From positions 332,716-396,715 of the forward strand of contig NZ_BNBO01000001.1 of NCBI RefSeq assembly GCF_014655955.1: a stretch of DNA of 64,000 nucleotides, in the 5' to 3' direction. Every line of letters starts with the position of its first letter. The stretch's first letter is position 1. This document shows, in pieces, positions 61,119 through 64,000 of the stretch. Position numbers and translations under genes: made by a program. This DNA comes from Kitasatospora indigofera. GTDB lineage: Bacteria > Actinomycetota > Actinomycetes > Streptomycetales > Streptomycetaceae. The notes below the pieces were generated by a model. It was given only the letters and a program-made list of their open reading frames with translations. It made no database searches and was not told where the DNA came from.

Positions 61119-62216
61119 ATGTCTCGACCTACCGGGCGTGTGCTGACCCTGCTGGAGCTGCTGCAGTCGGGCGGGGTCCGGACGGTGGCCGAACTCGCCG
61201 TCCGGCTCGGGGTCGACGGGCGGACCGTCCGGCGCTACGTGGGCCAGTTGCTGGAGCTCGACGTGCCGGTGGAGACCGTCCGGGGCCGCTACGGCGGGTA
61301 CCGGATCGGCCCCGGGTACCGGTTGCCGCCGCTCATGCTCAGCGACGACGAGGCGCTCGCCGTGCTGCTCGGCCTGGCCGCCGGCCGCCGGGCCGGGCTG
61401 GTGACGGCGGCGGACACCGCGAGCGGGACGGCGGCGGCGAAGATCCGGCGGGTGCTGCCCGGACGGCTGGCCCGCAGGCTGGACACCGTCCTGGAGTCGC
61501 TCGCCTTCACCACGCCGCCGGGGGCGTCCGCCGAGCCGGACGCCGAGGTCCTGCTCACCCTCGCCGACGCGGTGCGCCACCGGCGGCCGGTCACGATCCG
61601 GTACACCGACCGGGTCGGAGCGCGCAGTGAGCGCGTGCTGCACGCGTACGGGATCGTCGCCCACGAGGGCCGCTGGTACGTCACCGGGCGTGACCCGGGG
61701 ATCGGCCGGGACGGGACCGGTCAGGTCACGACAGGTGCAGCGGGGACGGGGGCGGCCGGGACGGGTGAGGCCGGGAGCGACGAGGTCGGGAGCGACGAGG
61801 CCGGGACGGGGGCGGACCGGACCTTCCGGTTGGACCGCATCGCGGGTGCCAGGCTGCTGCCCGGCTCGTTCGAGGTCCCCGCCGGGCTCGATCCGGCCCG
61901 GCGCGTGCTGACGGGCTTCGCCACGGCCGCGTACCGGCACGAGGTGACCCTGCGGATCCACGGGACGGTCGGTCAGATCCGCGCCCGGCTCCCGGCCGCC
62001 GTCGCGACCCTGGACGAGCCGGCGCCGCCTGCGGCGGGAGCCGATCCCGCGGCCGAGGTGTGGCGGCGGGTCGACCTGCGGGTGGAGGAGCTCGACCGGC
62101 TGCCGGCGGTACTGGCCTCGCTCGACCGGCCGTTCGTGATCGAGCGCCCCGACGAACTGCGCGACCTCGTCACGGCGTTCGCCGACCGCCTCAGGGACTG
62201 CGCCCGCCAGGTCTGA
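61119..62216 (+). CDS. WYL-domain transcriptional regulator (YafY/DeoR-HTH)
   Basis: A 365-residue regulator: HTH (LTLLELLQSGGVRTVAELAV, VDGRTVRRYVGQLLELDVPV), the RGRYGGYRIGPGYRLPPLML link, a WYL domain (VTIRYTDRVGARSERVLHAY, GIVAHEGRWYVTGRD) and a WCX-like end. Between the WYL strands at residues about 207-235 is an unusual repeat-rich insert, TGAAGTGAAGTGEAG then SDEVGSDEAGTG. TAGGCT at 61107-61112 places transcription start at or next to the ATG, so the mRNA may be leaderless. Confidence 0.88.
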   Translation: MSRPTGRVLTLLELLQSGGVRTVAELAVRLGVDGRTVRRYVGQLLELDVPVETVRGRYGGYRIGPGYRLPPLMLSDDEALAVLLGLAAGRRAGLVTAADTASGTAAAKIRRVLPGRLARRLDTVLESLAFTTPPGASAEPDAEVLLTLADAVRHRRPVTIRYTDRVGARSERVLHAYGIVAHEGRWYVTGRDPGIGRDGTGQVTTGAAGTGAAGTGEAGSDEVGSDEAGTGADRTFRLDRIAGARLLPGSFEVPAGLDPARRVLTGFATAAYRHEVTLRIHGTVGQIRARLPAAVATLDEPAPPAAGADPAAEVWRRVDLRVEELDRLPAVLASLDRPFVIERPDELRDLVTAFADRLRDCARQV

Positions 62217-62311
62217 CGGCGGCGGCCCGATGCGCGAGGCGGTCCGCCGGCCCGGCGTTCTCTCCGGTCCGGCGATCGCTTCGCCCGGCGCCTCCCGTCG
62301 GCGTGGGGTGC

Positions 62312-63280
62312 TCAGCCCGCCGGCCGCACCGAACCCGTCCAGAGGGCGGCGGAGGCGTAGAAGCACTGTGCCTGGCGGTCGCGCAGCACCAACCACCCTG
62401 CCGCGCTCGGGTAGTGGAAGCTCGTGGAGGCGTCCGTCGGGAGTCCCGAGAGGTCGAGCCCGTCCTGCTCCTCGCGGGCCGTGCACAGGCGGCCGGCGGC
62501 GGCCGACGTGGCCACGTCGCCCGGGTGGGTGGCGCCGCCGGGGATGGTGACCACGGCGTAGACCTGCGTCCGGTGCGGCTGGTCGCAGGGCACGACGGTG
62601 ACCTTGTCCGGCTCCTCCGCGAGCACGCCCAGGTCCTCCGTGATGCAGTCCCCCTGTCGCAGGTACCACGGGCCGGCCCTGCCGGCCGACGCCGGCCGGC
62701 CGTCGGCCGCGCGTGCGGGGCCGGACCTCAGGTCCTGGGCGGCCAGGGCGAGCAGCAGGACCACGGCGACGGTCACCAGCAGCCAGCCCGCGGAGAACAC
62801 CAGCCCGGCCACCGCCAGGCCGAGCCCGCGCTGGGGCCGGCGCTTGCGGCGGCGCACCGCGGCGACGGCGAACCCGGCCGAGACCACCGGCAGCGGGAAG
62901 AGGAATCCGAGCAGGCCCAGCACGAACGACGTGATGGCGAACCCGCTCCAGCTCCGGGCGGCCGGACCGCCCGGCAGCCCCGGCGGCGGCCACCCGTTCG
63001 GCTCGCCGGGCGGGCGGCCGTGGGCGCCGTGGGCGTGGGCGGGTGCGGCGAACGGGTCGGCGGGCGCGGGTCCGGCGGCCGGTGGGGCGAACGGGTCGGT
63101 GGGAGCCGGTCCGGCGGCCGCCGGGGCGGAGGCGTCGGTGGGTGCGGGCCCGGCCGGTGGTGCCGCGAAGGGGTCTGTCGGTGGTGCCGGGAGGGGGTCT
63201 GCCGGCGGAGCGGCGAAGGGATCGGCCGGCGGCCTCCCGCCCGGTGCGGTGGCGGAGGGCTCTTCGGTGGTGTCCGGCAC
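62312..63280 (-). CDS. DUF4190/septum-formation-like membrane protein with Pro/Ala repeats
   Basis: A 322-residue protein. The N-terminal 100 residues are imperfect DPFAAPPA repeats; then come two helices (FAITSFVLGLLGFLFPLPVV and GLAVAGLVFSAGWLLVTVAV, the DUF4190 pattern) and an extracytoplasmic domain with VVPCDQPHRTQVYAVVTIPG and AAGRLCTAREEQDGLDLSGL typical of septum-formation-like modules. GTG at 63280 (VPDTTEEPS) is chosen; an ATG at 63349 is possible but lacks a Shine-Dalgarno. Confidence 0.8.
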   Translation of the reverse strand: MPDTTEEPSATAPGGRPPADPFAAPPADPLPAPPTDPFAAPPAGPAPTDASAPAAAGPAPTDPFAPPAAGPAPADPFAAPAHAHGAHGRPPGEPNGWPPPGLPGGPAARSWSGFAITSFVLGLLGFLFPLPVVSAGFAVAAVRRRKRRPQRGLGLAVAGLVFSAGWLLVTVAVVLLLALAAQDLRSGPARAADGRPASAGRAGPWYLRQGDCITEDLGVLAEEPDKVTVVPCDQPHRTQVYAVVTIPGGATHPGDVATSAAAGRLCTAREEQDGLDLSGLPTDASTSFHYPSAAGWLVLRDRQAQCFYASAALWTGSVRPAG

Positions 63281-63472
63281 GGTGGCGATTCCCGGGGCTG
63301 GGGGCGGCTGCGGCCGTCGGCGGACCGCCGGGCGAATATAGCCGATCATCTGACCGGTGATCGACCGGGTTTCAGCCGCCGGCTCCGCACCGGCCTCCCG
63401 CCCGCACCACGGCGGCGAGCGCCGTCCTGACGGCCCGGCCCGGACGGGGGCCGGGCCGGGCCGTCAGCGGGC

Positions 63473-64000
63473 TCACCAGATGGGCGCCGGCACCGTGGTG
63501 ATGCCCAGGGTGCTCTGCATCGGCAGCAGACCGGCCTCGATCACGCCCAGGAAGAACGGCACCATCAGTTCCATGAACCGCTCGGTGCGCTCGGTGCCCA
63601 GGACCTCCCAGGGGCCGGCCGCCAACTGGTCGGTGAGCCGCTCGACCTCGTTGCGGCCGGCCCGGCCGGCGTCGGTGGCCAGGCCCTCGGCGTCCAGCCA
63701 GCCGCGCGTCGCGAGCCGGTCCCGGGCGGCGGACCACTCGTCGTCCGTCCAGCCGCGGCCGCCGAAGTTCGCCGCCGGGGCGGCGCCGACCGCGGCGAAG
63801 GAGACCAGCGATTCGCACGGGTCCAGTCCGGCGGTCAGCAGGGCGGCCAGATGCCCGTCGCCGCGGTGCTCCCGCAGCACGGTGAGGGCCTGCCAGAGCG
63901 CCAGGTGGGGCTCGTCCGGCCAGGGCAGGGCGGCGTTGGCGGCCGCGAGCGGCCGTCCGGCGGTCCCGGCGGCCTCCGCCGCCAGCCGGGCCAGGCCCAC
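63473..64000 (-). CDS. SCO6745-like HTH-fold protein, 5' end outside window
   Basis: The visible 175 residues resemble the SCO6745/SalK family: PWPDEPHLALWQALTVLREH, RGDGHLAALLTAGLDPCESL, FGGRGWTDDEWSAARDRLAT and LGTERTERFMELMVPFF. Family members have roughly 250-290 residues, so the N-terminus continues beyond base 64000. The winged-helix-like second half lacks an obvious enzyme motif. Function unknown. Confidence 0.72.
   Translation of the reverse strand: MGLARLAAEAAGTAGRPLAAANAALPWPDEPHLALWQALTVLREHRGDGHLAALLTAGLDPCESLVSFAAVGAAPAANFGGRGWTDDEWSAARDRLATRGWLDAEGLATDAGRAGRNEVERLTDQLAAGPWEVLGTERTERFMELMVPFFLGVIEAGLLPMQSTLGITTVPAPIW

Overview
The window is very GC-rich actinobacterial chromosome of Streptomyces/Kitasatospora type: strong third-position GC bias, many GTG and some TTG starts, TAGxxT-like -10 boxes, leaderless candidates and Streptomyces-type families (MocR, WYL, CGNR, SigK-like ECF, DUF4190). 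The organism is inferred from style only. I saw no rRNA, tRNA, CRISPR array, transposase or integrase.

From 1 to about 39.3 kb lies a hypoxia/dormancy island resembling the mycobacterial DosR regulon and the OsdR region of Streptomyces coelicolor. It opens with a fermentation module: the 3' end of adhE, then pflB and pflA. Next come universal stress proteins, CBS-BON proteins, an Acg-like nitroreductase and an Rv1738-like DUF1876 protein. A complete group 3b-type [NiFe]-hydrogenase operon (beta, a cyclic-nucleotide-binding protein, gamma, delta, alpha) follows, with its maturation protease divergent. Further on are a flavodoxin/ABC transporter operon, a GH65 glycoside phosphorylase coupled to an HTH-flavin regulator, a PatA-like acetyltransferase/acyl-CoA synthetase fusion, more CBS proteins, a DosR-like response regulator, a second Acg-like nitroreductase, a DosS/DevS-like GAF-GAF histidine kinase, a zinc alcohol dehydrogenase and an Rv1733c-like membrane protein.

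Two features are not explained by the genes alone. First, a palindrome with the geometry GGGCCG-N2-CGGCCC, the 6-2-6 geometry of the mycobacterial DosR box, recurs in the island's promoter regions. It usually occurs as a pair with centres about 21 bp apart, and I did not notice it after 39.0 kb. It is a good candidate operator for the DosR-like regulator. Second, the island is littered with decayed genes whose ends survive but whose middles are gone: two P-type ATPases, ppsA, a beta-CASP nuclease, a CBS protein, a flavodoxin, an HTH regulator with a nonsense codon, an Rv1733c-like tail and a frameshifted ABC permease.

From 39.5 kb to the end is ordinary streptomycete chromosome: MDMPI-like protein, GNAT enzyme, DUF1152 protein divergent from an STM4012-like radical SAM enzyme, two EamA exporters, a MocR regulator with visible operator repeats, SigK-like sigma factor, a CGNR regulator/UlaG-like hydrolase pair sharing an inverted operator, a three-gene WXG100-like/DUF1023/lipoprotein operon, a WYL regulator and a partial SCO6745-like gene at the right edge.

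Taken together the island looks like an oxygen-limitation survival programme: a haem-type GAF kinase and DosR-like regulator would switch on fermentation, H2/NADP(H) metabolism, nucleotide-sensing stress proteins and carbohydrate phosphorolysis. This regulatory wiring is inferred from the shared motif and from family knowledge.
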